Assembly (NCBI GenBank): GCA_964242735.1
Contig: CAXTAK010000006.1
Span: forward strand, 62,001-126,000
Length of the DNA: 64,000 nucleotides
Reading direction: 5' to 3'
Source: CADCUY01 sp964242735
Lineage (GTDB): Bacteria; Actinomycetota; Actinomycetes; Actinomycetales; Quadrisphaeraceae
Part shown: one piece after another, positions 26,178-34,938 of the stretch
Layout: every line of letters starts with the position of its first letter
Numbering within the stretch: position 1 is the first letter of the stretch
The notes under the pieces: model-generated
The model's input: the letters and a program-made list of their open reading frames with translations, nothing else
Databases searched by the model: none
What the model was told of the DNA's origin: nothing
Translations under genes and position numbers: made by a program

Positions 26178-27203
26178 TCACCGTCGTGCGCTGACCACCA
26201 CCAGCACGGCCCGCTCGACGGCGTACACCGGATCGCGCGAGAGCCCCTTGGCAGCGGCGTCCGCCTCGGCCAGGGCCAGCAGGCTGGTGGCGATGCCCGC
26301 GGCGTCCCACCCGCGGAGGTCCGAGCGCGCGCGTTCGACCTGCCACGGGGCCATCCCCAGCGTTCGGGCCAGGTCGGCGTCGCGCCCTCGCGGACCCGAC
26401 GGAGCATGGTGCACCTTGACCATGGCCCGCAGCTTCATGGCCAGTGCGGCGATCATGGGGATCGGGTCCACCCCCGCCTCCAGGGCCTGGCGCGTCAGCC
26501 GCAGCGCCTCCTCGCGGTGACCGGCGATCGCGGCGTCGGCGACGGCGAAACCGGTGACCTCGGCCCGCCCGCCGTAGTAGCGGTCCACGTCCGCGACGTC
26601 CACCGCCGCGCGCCGCGCGGACCCGGCACCGGTGGGCACGTCGCTGGCGAGCTGCGCGACCGCGGCGGCGAGGTCGCGCAGGTCGCCGCCGAGGGCGGAC
26701 TGCAGCTGGTCCAGGGCAGCCGGGGTGACGGGGCGGTCCTGGCGCGCGAACTCGCCCTGGAGGAAGGAGCGCACGTCACGGGCGCTCTTCACGGGGGCGC
26801 AGTCGACGACCTGGGCGCCGGGCACCGCCCTGGCGGCGTCCAGCACCTTGCGGGCCCGGACGCCCCCGGCGTGGCGCAGCACCAGGACCAGGTCGGTGGG
26901 CAGCTCACCGGCTGCGGCGCTGCTGGCGAGCGCCAGGTGGGCCAGCAGGTCCGTGACCAGCGCGTCGCTGGCCGCCTCGACGCCGACGACCTCGACCAGG
27001 CGCGGCTCCTCGAACAGCGACGGGCTCGTCCAGGTGCTCAGCTGCCCGCTCTCGTACACCGAGCCGTCCACGGGCACGACCTCGAGGTCGGCGCTGGACT
27101 GCCGGGCGAGGTCGCGCACGCGCGCCGCCGCCCGCTCCGCGAGCAGGGACTCGGTGCCGGTGATGACCACGACGGGGGCGGGCCGCACGCTCTCCCACGT
27201 CAC
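26178..27203 (-). CDS. holA: DNA polymerase III subunit delta
   Basis: The 341-residue clamp-loader subunit opens the beta sliding clamp during replication. Features are the N-terminal VVVITGTESLLAERAAARVR, the clamp-binding region SLFEEPRLVEVVGVEAASDA, LVLVLRHAGG, and the C-terminal helical collar (ALDQLQSALGGDLRDLAAAV, MIAALAMKLRAM, LGMAPWQVERAR). Degenerate ATPase motifs are normal for delta. GTG 27203 gives the family start. It follows comEC on the same strand with an 83-bp gap, as in many actinobacterial comEA–comEC–holA loci. Confidence 0.95.
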   Translation of the reverse strand: MTWESVRPAPVVVITGTESLLAERAAARVRDLARQSSADLEVVPVDGSVYESGQLSTWTSPSLFEEPRLVEVVGVEAASDALVTDLLAHLALASSAAAGELPTDLVLVLRHAGGVRARKVLDAARAVPGAQVVDCAPVKSARDVRSFLQGEFARQDRPVTPAALDQLQSALGGDLRDLAAAVAQLASDVPTGAGSARRAAVDVADVDRYYGGRAEVTGFAVADAAIAGHREEALRLTRQALEAGVDPIPMIAALAMKLRAMVKVHHAPSGPRGRDADLARTLGMAPWQVERARSDLRGWDAAGIATSLLALAEADAAAKGLSRDPVYAVERAVLVVVSARR

Positions 27204-27286
27204 CGGTCGCGCCGGGCCACCGCGTGCCACGGCCCCAGCGTGCCAGCTCAGGCGGAGCGCACCGCCGGCAGCTCTCCCGGGTGTCG

Positions 27287-28993
27287 TCACCGCGGGGGCG
27301 TTCGCGGCGCGGCCGAAGGCTCCGGGGTGGTGGCCGCCGGGTCGGCCCTCAGCGCGCGCAGCAGCGACAGGACGAGCACCGTGGCCGCGGTCAGCGCCAG
27401 GGCCCCGAGCCACCCGGACGGCCACGGCGCCGTCCCGCCCGGCACCGCTGCCGCCCCCCGTGCCACCAGCGCGATCCATCCCGTGGCCAGGCCGCCCACC
27501 CACGCGAGGACCTGGGCGCCACCGAGCCACCACGGGGCGAGCAGCGCGGCCCCGAGACCGGCCACGGTGGCCGGGCCCACGGCGGGGGCCACCAGCAGGT
27601 TCGCCGGCACCGCGGTCAGCGGCACCCCCTCGCTGAGCAGCAGCACCACCGGACCGCACACCACCTGCGCGGCGACCGGCACCGCCAGGGCGAGCGCCGC
27701 CCACCGCGGCACCCACCGCGACAGCGCCTCCGACCACGGCCGGGCGAGCACCAGCAGGGCGCCGGTGGCCAGCACCGAGAGGGCGAAGCCGAAGGAGCGG
27801 CTCAGCCACGGGTCGGCCACGAGCAGCACCACACCGGCGGTGCACAGCGCCGGCACCCCGGTGCCGCGACGAGCCGAGGCCAGCCCGACGAGGCCGACCA
27901 CGCCCATCACCCCGGCGCGGACCACGCTGGGCTCCGGGCCCGCCACCGCGGTGAACCCCGCGAGTGCGAGAGCGGCGAGGACCACCCGCGGTCGCCGGCG
28001 CAGGCCCACCGCCGCGCCCGCAGCGAGCGCGGCACCCACGACCAGGGCGACGTTGCTGCCCGAGACGGCGGTCAGGTGCGTCAGCCCGGTGGCCCGCATC
28101 GCCGCCTCCAGGTCGGCGGGCAGCGCGGAGGTGTCGCCGACGGTCAGGCCGGGCAGCAGCCCCCCGGCGTCGTCGGGCAGCGGGGCGCACGCCGCCTGCA
28201 GCCCCGCGCGCAGCACGGTGACCGCGCGGTACCAGCCGCGGGGTGCGGCCACCGCCGTGGGTGGCCCGGCGACGGCCACCGCGCGCACGTCGTCGCTGCG
28301 CGGTGCGGCCTCCAGGACCACCAGGGCGCTCACCCGCTGACCGCGCTGGACGCGGGCCCACCCCGGCCCACCGACCACCAGCACGGGCGCACGGGCCTCG
28401 CCGGTTCGACCGCCGCCGGAGACGCGCTCGGCGCGGGCGCGCACCACCCAGCGCGGCGGGAGCTCCCGGGCGGGTCCCGCCTCGGCGTCGCGCGGGGGCG
28501 GTGGTGGCCGCACCGCGCGGGGATCCGCGGTGACCACCAGCTCCACCCGGGCGGTGGTCCCGTCGCGGGCCAGCGCGGCGAGCAGACCGGCGTCGCGCAC
28601 CACCGAGGCCGCCAGGGTGGAGACGGCCACGGCGCAGAGCACCGCGGCGCACAGCGCGACGGTGCCGGCAGGCGAGCCGGCCACTGCGCCCGCTGCAGGA
28701 GCCACTCCTGGGGCCACTGGTGGGGTCGCTGGCAGGCCGGTCGGTGAGATCACCGGTGGGGACGCCGCGGGGGCGCCGTGACGGGTGACGGCGGCCCACC
28801 GCAGCGCCGCGAGGGCGGTCACCGCGGTGCCCGCCGCGGCGGCGGCCAGCACGGGCGGGCCGGTGGCCACCAGCGCCGCCCCACCACCCCAGGCACAGGC
28901 CAGCACGGGCACCAGCCGCAGGTCCAGGCGGCTGGGCGGCCGCACGGACCCCGGTGGGCGCAGGAGCTCCGGCAGTCGGTCGGGCGCGGTCAC
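27287..28993 (-). CDS. comEC: ComEC/Rec2-family DNA uptake channel, without a metallo-beta-lactamase domain
   Basis: This 568-residue polytopic membrane protein has an N-terminal DUF4131-like region with two hydrophobic segments and a Pro-rich OB-type loop. The Competence domain follows: LLPGLTVGDTSALPADLEAA, the hallmark TGLTHLTAVSGSNVALVVGA, and RAGVMGVVGLVGLASARRGT. It would form the channel for single-stranded DNA. It ends soon after the last membrane helices in a Pro/Ala-rich tail. The C-terminal metallo-beta-lactamase domain of longer ComEC proteins is absent, and no H-x-H-x-D-H motif is found downstream. The GTG start overlaps the comEA stop in a GTGA junction. Confidence 0.92.
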   Translation of the reverse strand: MTAPDRLPELLRPPGSVRPPSRLDLRLVPVLACAWGGGAALVATGPPVLAAAAAGTAVTALAALRWAAVTRHGAPAASPPVISPTGLPATPPVAPGVAPAAGAVAGSPAGTVALCAAVLCAVAVSTLAASVVRDAGLLAALARDGTTARVELVVTADPRAVRPPPPPRDAEAGPARELPPRWVVRARAERVSGGGRTGEARAPVLVVGGPGWARVQRGQRVSALVVLEAAPRSDDVRAVAVAGPPTAVAAPRGWYRAVTVLRAGLQAACAPLPDDAGGLLPGLTVGDTSALPADLEAAMRATGLTHLTAVSGSNVALVVGAALAAGAAVGLRRRPRVVLAALALAGFTAVAGPEPSVVRAGVMGVVGLVGLASARRGTGVPALCTAGVVLLVADPWLSRSFGFALSVLATGALLVLARPWSEALSRWVPRWAALALAVPVAAQVVCGPVVLLLSEGVPLTAVPANLLVAPAVGPATVAGLGAALLAPWWLGGAQVLAWVGGLATGWIALVARGAAAVPGGTAPWPSGWLGALALTAATVLVLSLLRALRADPAATTPEPSAAPRTPPR

Positions 28994-29979
28994 ACGGTGA
29001 CCAGCGGGCGCACGTCGGCCAGGACGGCGTCGCCGATGCCGGTGACCTCCGCGAGGTCGTCCACGCTGGTGAACCCGCCGTTGGCCCCGCGGAAGTCCAC
29101 GATGCGCTGCGCCAGGACCGGGCCGATGCCCGGCAGGGTGTCGAGCTCGGCGGGGGTGGCCGTGCTCAGGCTGATCAACCCGCCCGGCGCGGCGCCTGCT
29201 GACGCGCCGCTCCCCGGCGCCGCGGGCGAGGCCCCCGGGGCCCCGGGGGGCCCGGTGACGGGTGCGCCCACGGGCACCTCCCCGGGGCGGGGCACCACCA
29301 GCTGCTCCCCGTCGAGCACGGCGCGGGCCAGGTTGATCGCGGCGCCGTCGGCCTCGGCGGTGAGCCCACCGGCGGCCTCCACGGCGTCGGCCACCCTCGA
29401 CCCGGCGGGCACCCGCACCAGCCCCGGGCGCAGGACCTGCCCGACGACGTGCACCACCACCGGGGCCTGGTCGACCGCCGACCCCGCTCCGGAACCCGGC
29501 GCCGCCCCGACCCCGCCACCGGCCGGCGCCACGGTCCCGCCCGCTGCCCCGACCCCTCCGACCGCGTCGCCCCCGGCCGCACCACCGCCGGGTCCGCTGG
29601 TGGCGCTGGCCGAGGCGCCGGGGAGCCCGCGCGCTCCTGCTGCGCCGCTGTCGCCGGCCGCGCCGCCACCCGCCGACGACTCCGCGACGCCGGACGCGGC
29701 ACCCGTCCCAGCAGATGACCCGGCAGATGGCTCGGCGGCCGCGGTGAAGTCGGTGCTGGGCAGCGTGGTGCCCGCGCGCAGCACGAGGGCGACCGCCACG
29801 GCGGCGACCACCACGAGCACCGCCACCACGGCCACCGCCGGCACCCCCCACCGCCCGTCCCGCAGCCCGGCCCAGGCACTGGCGGCGGTCGCACGGGGCC
29901 CGGATGCGCCGGGCGCTGACGGGTGATGGCTCTCGTCCAGGCGCACGACAGACAGGGTGCGCAGGGCCCCCCACCGCAT
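28990..29979 (-). CDS. comEA: ComEA-type DNA receptor (SLBB + helix-hairpin-helix)
   Basis: The 329-residue membrane-anchored DNA-binding protein has a cytoplasmic N-terminus, a single membrane segment (about 46-68, VPAVAVVAVLVVVAAVAVAL), and a long Gly/Ala/Ser/Pro-rich linker (about 75-170). An SLBB domain follows (VVVHVVGQVLRPGLVRVPAG), then a second linker and two helix-hairpin-helix motifs at the C-terminus (SLSTATPAELDTLPGIGPVL and DLAEVTGIGDAVLADVRPLV). Both linkers are unusually long, which would extend the DNA-binding end across a thick wall. It is translationally coupled to comEC. Confidence 0.93.
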   Translation of the reverse strand: MRWGALRTLSVVRLDESHHPSAPGASGPRATAASAWAGLRDGRWGVPAVAVVAVLVVVAAVAVALVLRAGTTLPSTDFTAAAEPSAGSSAGTGAASGVAESSAGGGAAGDSGAAGARGLPGASASATSGPGGGAAGGDAVGGVGAAGGTVAPAGGGVGAAPGSGAGSAVDQAPVVVHVVGQVLRPGLVRVPAGSRVADAVEAAGGLTAEADGAAINLARAVLDGEQLVVPRPGEVPVGAPVTGPPGAPGASPAAPGSGASAGAAPGGLISLSTATPAELDTLPGIGPVLAQRIVDFRGANGGFTSVDDLAEVTGIGDAVLADVRPLVTV

Positions 29980-29989
29980 CCGACCCAGG

Positions 29990-30036
29990 GGCCGGCGCCT
30001 GTGGACGGGGCGCGCGCGGCCGGCGCCTGTGGACGG
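29990..30036. repeat. 19-bp direct repeat, period 28, between comEA and leuS
   Basis: GGCCGGCGCCTGTGGACGG occurs at 29990-30008 and again at 30018-30036. It fills much of the 85-bp gap between the leuS stop and the comEA start, so it may affect termination after leuS or initiation of comEA. Confidence 0.7.
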
Positions 30037-30064
30037 CGCCGACGGGCGGACGAGGTGACCGCGA

Positions 30065-33004
30065 TCAGCGGGCGGGCACCACGTTCACCAGGCGCGGTGC
30101 CCGCACGACCACCGTGCCCACCGCGCGCCCGTCCAGCGCCCGGGCCACCCCCGCGCTCGCCAGGGCCAGCTCCCGCAGCTCGTCCTCACCGATGCCGGTG
30201 GGCACCTCGAGCCGGTCGCGCACCTTGCCCGCGACCTGCACCACGCACGTGACGGTGTCCTCCACCAGCAGCGCCGCGTCGGCCACCGGGAACGGCTCGC
30301 GCGTCAGGGTCCGCTGGTGCCCGAGCCGGCTCCACAGCTCCTCGGCGATGTGCGGGGCCAGGGGCGCGAGCATCAGCACCAGCGGCTCGGCGACCTCCCG
30401 GGGCACCGCGGGCAGCCGCGTGACGGCGTTGTTGAGCTCCGTCAGCCGGGCGATGGCGGTGTTGGAGCGCAGCTGCTCGTAGTCCGCGCCGACGGCGGCG
30501 ATCGTGCGGTGCAGGAGCACCCGCGTCGCGGCGTCCGCCGGCTCCCCGGTCACCACCAGCTCACCGGTGCCCTCGTCGACGACGTTGCGCCACACCCGCT
30601 GCAGGAAGCGCTGCGCGCCGACCACGGCCCGGGTCTCCCACGGGCGGGAGGCCTCCAGCGGCCCCATGCCCATCTCGTAGAGGCGGAAGACGTCGGCCCC
30701 GTACGCCGCGTACACGTCGTCGGGGGTGACGACGTTCTTCAGCGACTTCCCCATCTTCCCGTACTCCTGGGTGACGGGCTGCCCGTCGAGGGTGAAGCCC
30801 TCCCCCGAGGCCACGACGTCCTCGGCCGGCACGTGCTGCCCCCGCGCGTCGGTGTACGCGTGCGCCTGGATGTAGCCCTGGTTGACCAGGCGCCGGAAGG
30901 GCTCCTCGGAGCTGACGTGCCCCAGGTCGTGCAGCACCTTGTGCCAGAACCGGGCGTAGAGCAGGTGCAGCACGGCGTGCTCCACGCCGCCGACGTACAG
31001 GTCCACCCCCCCAGGATCTGCAGAGCCGGCCTGTCCGCCGTCGCCGCGCGACCCCATCCAGTACGCCTCCACGGCGGGGTCGACCAGCGCGTCGTCGTTG
31101 GCGGGGTCGAGGTAGCGCAGCTCGTACCAGCACGATCCCGCCCAGTTGGGCATCGTGTTCGTCTCGCGGCGGTACCGCCGCAGCCCGTCCCCCAGGTCGA
31201 GGTCGACCTCCACCCACTCGGGGACCCGCGCCAGGGGCGGCTCGGGCTCCGACGTCACGTCGTCCGGGGCGAAGGTGCGGGGGCTGTAGTCGGGCACCTC
31301 CGGCAGCTCCACCGGCAGCAGGTGGTCCGGGACGGCGTGGGGCAGGTCGTCCTCGTCGAAGACGATCGGGAACGGCTCGCCCCAGTACCGCTGGCGGCTG
31401 AACAGCCAGTCGCGCAGGCGGTAGGTGGTGCGCGGCTGACCGGCGCCGCGCCGCCCCAGCCACGTCGTCATCGCCGCCCCCGCCGCCTCCACGCCCATGC
31501 CGTCCAGGTCGATCTCGGCGTTCGCGGAGTTCACCGCCGCTCCCGCACCGGTCCACGCCTGCCCCTGGAAGCCCGCCGGCGGCTCCACGGTGCGCACCAC
31601 CGGCAGGGCGAAGCGGGCCGCGAAGTCCCAGTCGCGCTGGTCCTGCCCCGGCACCGCCATGATCGCGCCCGTGCCGTACCCGGCGAGGACGTAGTCGGCG
31701 GTGAAGACCGGCAGCTGCGCGCCGCTCGCGGGGTTGGTCGCCGTCAGGCCGGTGAAGACCCCGGTCTTCTCCCGCCCCTCGTCGGTGCGCTCGGCCTCCG
31801 TGCTGCTCCGGGCCAGGAGGCGGTACGCGGCCACGGCGTCCGACGGCGTCGCCGCACCCGCCGTCCACGCCGCCGGGACACCGGGCGCGAAGGCCGCGGG
31901 CAGGGCGTCGAGGGCGGGGTGCTCGGGCGCGAGCACGAGGAAGGTGGCGCCGAAGAGGGTGTCGGGGCGGGTGGTGAAGACCTGCACCACCGCGCCGCCG
32001 GCGACCTCGAAGTCGATCACGGCGCCCTCGGAGCGACCGATCCAGTGGCGCTGCATCGCCTTGACCGGCTCCGGCCAGTCCAGGCGGTCCAGGTCGGCGA
32101 CGAGGCGGTCGGCGTAGGAGGTGATCCGCATCATCCACTGGCGCAGGGGCCGCTTGAAGACGGGGAAGTTGCCGCGTTCGCTGCGCCCGTCCGCGGTGAC
32201 CTCCTCGTTGGCCAGCACCGTGCCCAGCCCGGGCGCCCAGTTCACCGGCGCCGAGGAGATGTACGCCAGGCGGTGCCCGTCGATCGCGCGGCGCCGCTCG
32301 ACGTCGTCCAGCTCCGCCCACGCCGGCGCCGGGGAGCCGTCGGGTCGTGGTGGCAGGGCCCGGGTGCCGGCGTCGAGCTCGGCGACCAGCTCGCTGATCG
32401 GCCGGGCGCGGCCGAGGGCCGACTCCTCCGGGCCCCCGCCGCGCACCGCGGTCTCGTCGTAGAAGCTCTCGAAGAGCTGGGTGAAGATCCACTGCGTCCA
32501 CCGGTAGTACCGGGGGTCGATCGTCGTCAGCGAGCGGCGCAGGTCGTGCCCCAGCCCCAGGCGCCGCAGCTGGCGGCGCATCGCCGCGGTGTTCGCCTCG
32601 GTGGTGGTCCGCGGGTGCTGCCCGGTCTGCACGGCGTACTGCTCGGCGGGCAGGCCGAAGGCGTCGTAGCCCAGGGTGTGCAGCACGTTGCGCCCGCGCA
32701 TGCGCTGGTAGCGGGCGTGGACGTCGGTGGCGATGTACCCCAGCGGGTGTCCGACGTGCAGCCCCGCCCCTGACGGGTAGGGGAACATGTCCATCACGAA
32801 CAGCTTCTCCCCCAGCGCGGCCACCGCGTCGGGGTCAGCCCACGGGCCGGCGGGGTTGGGGGCGGCGAAGACGGCCTCGGCCTCCCACCGGTCCTGCCAG
32901 GTGGCCTCGATGCCCGCGGCCAGCGCCGCGTCGTAGCGGAACGGGGTCGCCCCGGCGCCGGAGTCGGTGGCAGCGTCGTCCCGGACGTCGTCCTGGGCGC
33001 TCAT
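30065..33004 (-). CDS. leuS: Leucyl-tRNA synthetase
   Basis: The 979-residue class I synthetase charges tRNA-Leu. The HIGH-type motif HVGH is at 83-86 within PYPSGAGLHVGHPLGY, and KMGKS is at 750-754. Between them lies the CP1 editing domain (TTRPDTLFGATFLVLAPEHP) and, in the middle, a leucine-specific region. The anticodon-binding and C-terminal domains are complete. The 979 residues match the long actinobacterial form. ATG 33004 has no ribosome-binding site of its own; its first bases overlap the stop of an 8-codon leader frame that does have one. Translation is probably coupled to that leader. Confidence 0.97.
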   Translation of the reverse strand: MSAQDDVRDDAATDSGAGATPFRYDAALAAGIEATWQDRWEAEAVFAAPNPAGPWADPDAVAALGEKLFVMDMFPYPSGAGLHVGHPLGYIATDVHARYQRMRGRNVLHTLGYDAFGLPAEQYAVQTGQHPRTTTEANTAAMRRQLRRLGLGHDLRRSLTTIDPRYYRWTQWIFTQLFESFYDETAVRGGGPEESALGRARPISELVAELDAGTRALPPRPDGSPAPAWAELDDVERRRAIDGHRLAYISSAPVNWAPGLGTVLANEEVTADGRSERGNFPVFKRPLRQWMMRITSYADRLVADLDRLDWPEPVKAMQRHWIGRSEGAVIDFEVAGGAVVQVFTTRPDTLFGATFLVLAPEHPALDALPAAFAPGVPAAWTAGAATPSDAVAAYRLLARSSTEAERTDEGREKTGVFTGLTATNPASGAQLPVFTADYVLAGYGTGAIMAVPGQDQRDWDFAARFALPVVRTVEPPAGFQGQAWTGAGAAVNSANAEIDLDGMGVEAAGAAMTTWLGRRGAGQPRTTYRLRDWLFSRQRYWGEPFPIVFDEDDLPHAVPDHLLPVELPEVPDYSPRTFAPDDVTSEPEPPLARVPEWVEVDLDLGDGLRRYRRETNTMPNWAGSCWYELRYLDPANDDALVDPAVEAYWMGSRGDGGQAGSADPGGVDLYVGGVEHAVLHLLYARFWHKVLHDLGHVSSEEPFRRLVNQGYIQAHAYTDARGQHVPAEDVVASGEGFTLDGQPVTQEYGKMGKSLKNVVTPDDVYAAYGADVFRLYEMGMGPLEASRPWETRAVVGAQRFLQRVWRNVVDEGTGELVVTGEPADAATRVLLHRTIAAVGADYEQLRSNTAIARLTELNNAVTRLPAVPREVAEPLVLMLAPLAPHIAEELWSRLGHQRTLTREPFPVADAALLVEDTVTCVVQVAGKVRDRLEVPTGIGEDELRELALASAGVARALDGRAVGTVVVRAPRLVNVVPAR

Positions 33005-33024
33005 GCGTGCTCGCGGATGTTCAT
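33001..33024 (-). CDS. Putative 7-residue leader peptide coupled to leuS
   Basis: ATG 33024 opens MNIREHA and stops at TGA 33003-33001, overlapping the leuS ATG as ATGA. A strong GGAGGG (plus-strand CCCTCC at 33032-33037) lies seven bases upstream of this ATG, whereas leuS itself lacks such a site. The leader contains no leucine codon, so classical leucine-codon attenuation is not supported. Re-initiation or coupling of leuS translation is the simpler reading. Expression is not shown. Confidence 0.55.
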   Translation of the reverse strand: MNIREHA

Positions 33025-33146
33025 GCAGGGTCCCTCCGACTCTCACCGGTGCGCCGGCGGGCAGCGTCCGGGCACGGCGAGGGTAGCGAGCGGCGGGGAC
33101 GGTCCGGGGTCGAGCCGGGTGGGCGACCCGCGTGCGTCCGTCGGAG

Positions 33147-34055
33147 TCAGTGCCCGGGGTCGGCCACGGACGTCGAGGACCGAGGGTCCAGGGCCGGGGC
33201 GCGCAGCGCGCGGCGCAGCCCCAGGTCCTCGTCGGCGATCGCGACGACCTCGGGGACCCCGCCGGAGTCCCACGGCTGCATCTGCCCCACGCCGACCACC
33301 ACGGTGCAGGGCCACTCCCGCAGCGACAGCGGCGGGGCCTGCAGGAGCGTGCCCCGCAGGCGGCGCTCGAGGTCCAGCGCCCCCATCCCGGTGCCCGGTC
33401 CCACGACGAGGAAGGTGACCTCACCGGAGCGGCACACCACGTCGGAGCCGCGGGTGACGGCGCGCAGCGCCTCCGAGACGGCCACCAGCACCTCCTCGAC
33501 GGCGGGCGCCCCGAGGGCGTCGAGGACGGGTGCGACGCCCTCGACCTCGACCACGGCGCAGTGCATGGCCCCGGACTGGCGGCGCGCCAGGGCCAGCACG
33601 TGCTCGCCGAACAGGTGCAGGCCGTGGGTGTTGAAGCACCCGGTGAGGTCGTCGACGACGCTGAGGGCCGCAGTGCGCTCCCGCTCGGCGAGGAGCTCCT
33701 CCTGGGTGCGGGCGCGGTGCACCCGCCACGCCGCCAGCGCCAGCGCACCGACCGCGACCGCCGCGAGGACCGCGGCGACCGCCACCGCGCCGGGCTGCCA
33801 CAGCAGTGAGGCCGCGGCGGCGCCGAGCAGCAGCACGGCGGCGGCCACCGCGGCGCGCTCGCCCACCACCGCGCCCCCGAGCGCTGCGGCCAGCACGGGC
33901 AGGACCACCGCGGGCCAGGCGCTGGACGTGGCGGCGCACAGCGCGAGGGCTGCGGCCGCGCACACCGCCGCACCGAGGACCACCAGCACGCCGGTCGACG
34001 GCGGGGTGTGCCGCGGGGGGCGCAGGTGGGTCGCCACGTGGCGCGGGGAGGTCAC
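33147..34055 (-). CDS. Membrane protein with degenerate GGDEF domain
   Basis: The 302-residue protein has about four hydrophobic segments over residues 22-110, a short coiled linker, and a GGDEF-type domain starting at SVVDDLTGCFNTHGLHLFGE (about 132-151). The active-site loop reads SGEVTF (210-215) where an active diguanylate cyclase has GG(D/E)EF. The second Gly pair and key acidic residues are changed, so c-di-GMP synthesis is unlikely, though nucleotide binding or sensing is possible. GTG 34055 starts the frame. It sits upstream of leuS on the same strand, with 122 bp to the leader ATG. Confidence 0.75.
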   Translation of the reverse strand: MTSPRHVATHLRPPRHTPPSTGVLVVLGAAVCAAAALALCAATSSAWPAVVLPVLAAALGGAVVGERAAVAAAVLLLGAAAASLLWQPGAVAVAAVLAAVAVGALALAAWRVHRARTQEELLAERERTAALSVVDDLTGCFNTHGLHLFGEHVLALARRQSGAMHCAVVEVEGVAPVLDALGAPAVEEVLVAVSEALRAVTRGSDVVCRSGEVTFLVVGPGTGMGALDLERRLRGTLLQAPPLSLREWPCTVVVGVGQMQPWDSGGVPEVVAIADEDLGLRRALRAPALDPRSSTSVADPGH

Positions 34056-34120
34056 GCAGGACCCATCGTCGGGCCGGTGGGCGGTCTTGAGGCGCGGGGC
34101 GGTCGTGCCACCCTGGTGGC

Positions 34121-34870
34121 GTGGGCAGCTGGGGGGCGCGGCGGTGGCGGACCACCGCGATAGGCCTGGCGGTGGCGCTGGTCGTGGCCCTGTCGGGTCT
34201 GGGGGCGGTGCTCGCCGCGCAGGCGCGCGGGTTCGCGGAGGCGTCCCCCGAGGTCGGCTTCGCCCGCGACATGCACACCCACCACGGTCAGGCCGTGGTG
34301 ATGAGCCTGCTGGTCCGTGAGCGCGGGAGCGACCCCGAGGTGGCCGCGCTCGCCCGCGACATCCTCACCGGCCAGGCCGAGGAGCAGGGCGTGATGCTGG
34401 GATGGCTGCGCGAGCACGAGGTGCCGGCGTCGACCGTGGTGGCGCCGATGGCGTGGATGCCGGAGCAGGCCGGGGACGCAGCGGCTGGTGGGCACGGCGC
34501 CTCGACGGGCTCTGGCGCGCACGGCGACCAGGGTAGGGGGCACGTGGCCGGTGCGGGCACCGCCACCGGCGCGTCAGCGGGGACGGACACGGGGATGGGG
34601 CCGGGGATGGGCCCGGGGATGGGCATGGCCACCGACGAGGAGCTCAGCGAGCTGGGCAGCCTGTCGGGGACGAGCGCGGACCTGCTGTACGTGCAGCTCA
34701 TGCGGCGCCACCACGAGGGGGCGGTGGTCATGGCGGAGGTGTTCGGGGGCCTCAGCGACGAGCCGGCGCTCAGCGCGCTCAGCGAGGGGGTGCTCACCAC
34801 CCAGCACCGTGAGCTGCGCCTCCTGGCGGCTGCGGAGGAGCGGCTGACCGCCGCGGCCCAGGCGGGCTGA
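34121..34870 (+). CDS. DUF305 family exported protein
   Basis: The 249-residue protein begins with an N-terminal membrane anchor or signal (TTAIGLAVALVVALSGLGAV). The DUF305 four-helix domain follows: VGFARDMHTHHGQAVVMSLL with the paired His motif, and later LLYVQLMRRHHEGAVVMAEV. The family is suspected to bind metals such as copper through these Met/His motifs. Between the two halves is a Gly/His-rich insert with GMGPGMGPGMGM, a small tandem repeat. The role is not established. A CACCCT hexamer ends six bases before GTG 34121, so it may be leaderless. Confidence 0.88.
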   Translation: MGSWGARRWRTTAIGLAVALVVALSGLGAVLAAQARGFAEASPEVGFARDMHTHHGQAVVMSLLVRERGSDPEVAALARDILTGQAEEQGVMLGWLREHEVPASTVVAPMAWMPEQAGDAAAGGHGASTGSGAHGDQGRGHVAGAGTATGASAGTDTGMGPGMGPGMGMATDEELSELGSLSGTSADLLYVQLMRRHHEGAVVMAEVFGGLSDEPALSALSEGVLTTQHRELRLLAAAEERLTAAAQAG

Positions 34871-34938
34871 GGAGCAGGACGCCGGGACCCCGCGCGCGAG
34901 GGTTGTGCCCTGGTGCGCTGGTGTCGTGGTCGAGAGGC

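Noticed and set aside
30317..32773. Long open plus-strand frame opposite leuS
   Set aside because: The minus strand encodes a complete leucyl-tRNA synthetase. The antisense translation is Arg/His/Gly/Val-rich without domains.
33001..33146. T-box riboswitch upstream of leuS
   Set aside because: The leader of at most about 140 bases shows no convincing T-box core sequence or specifier-loop structure.
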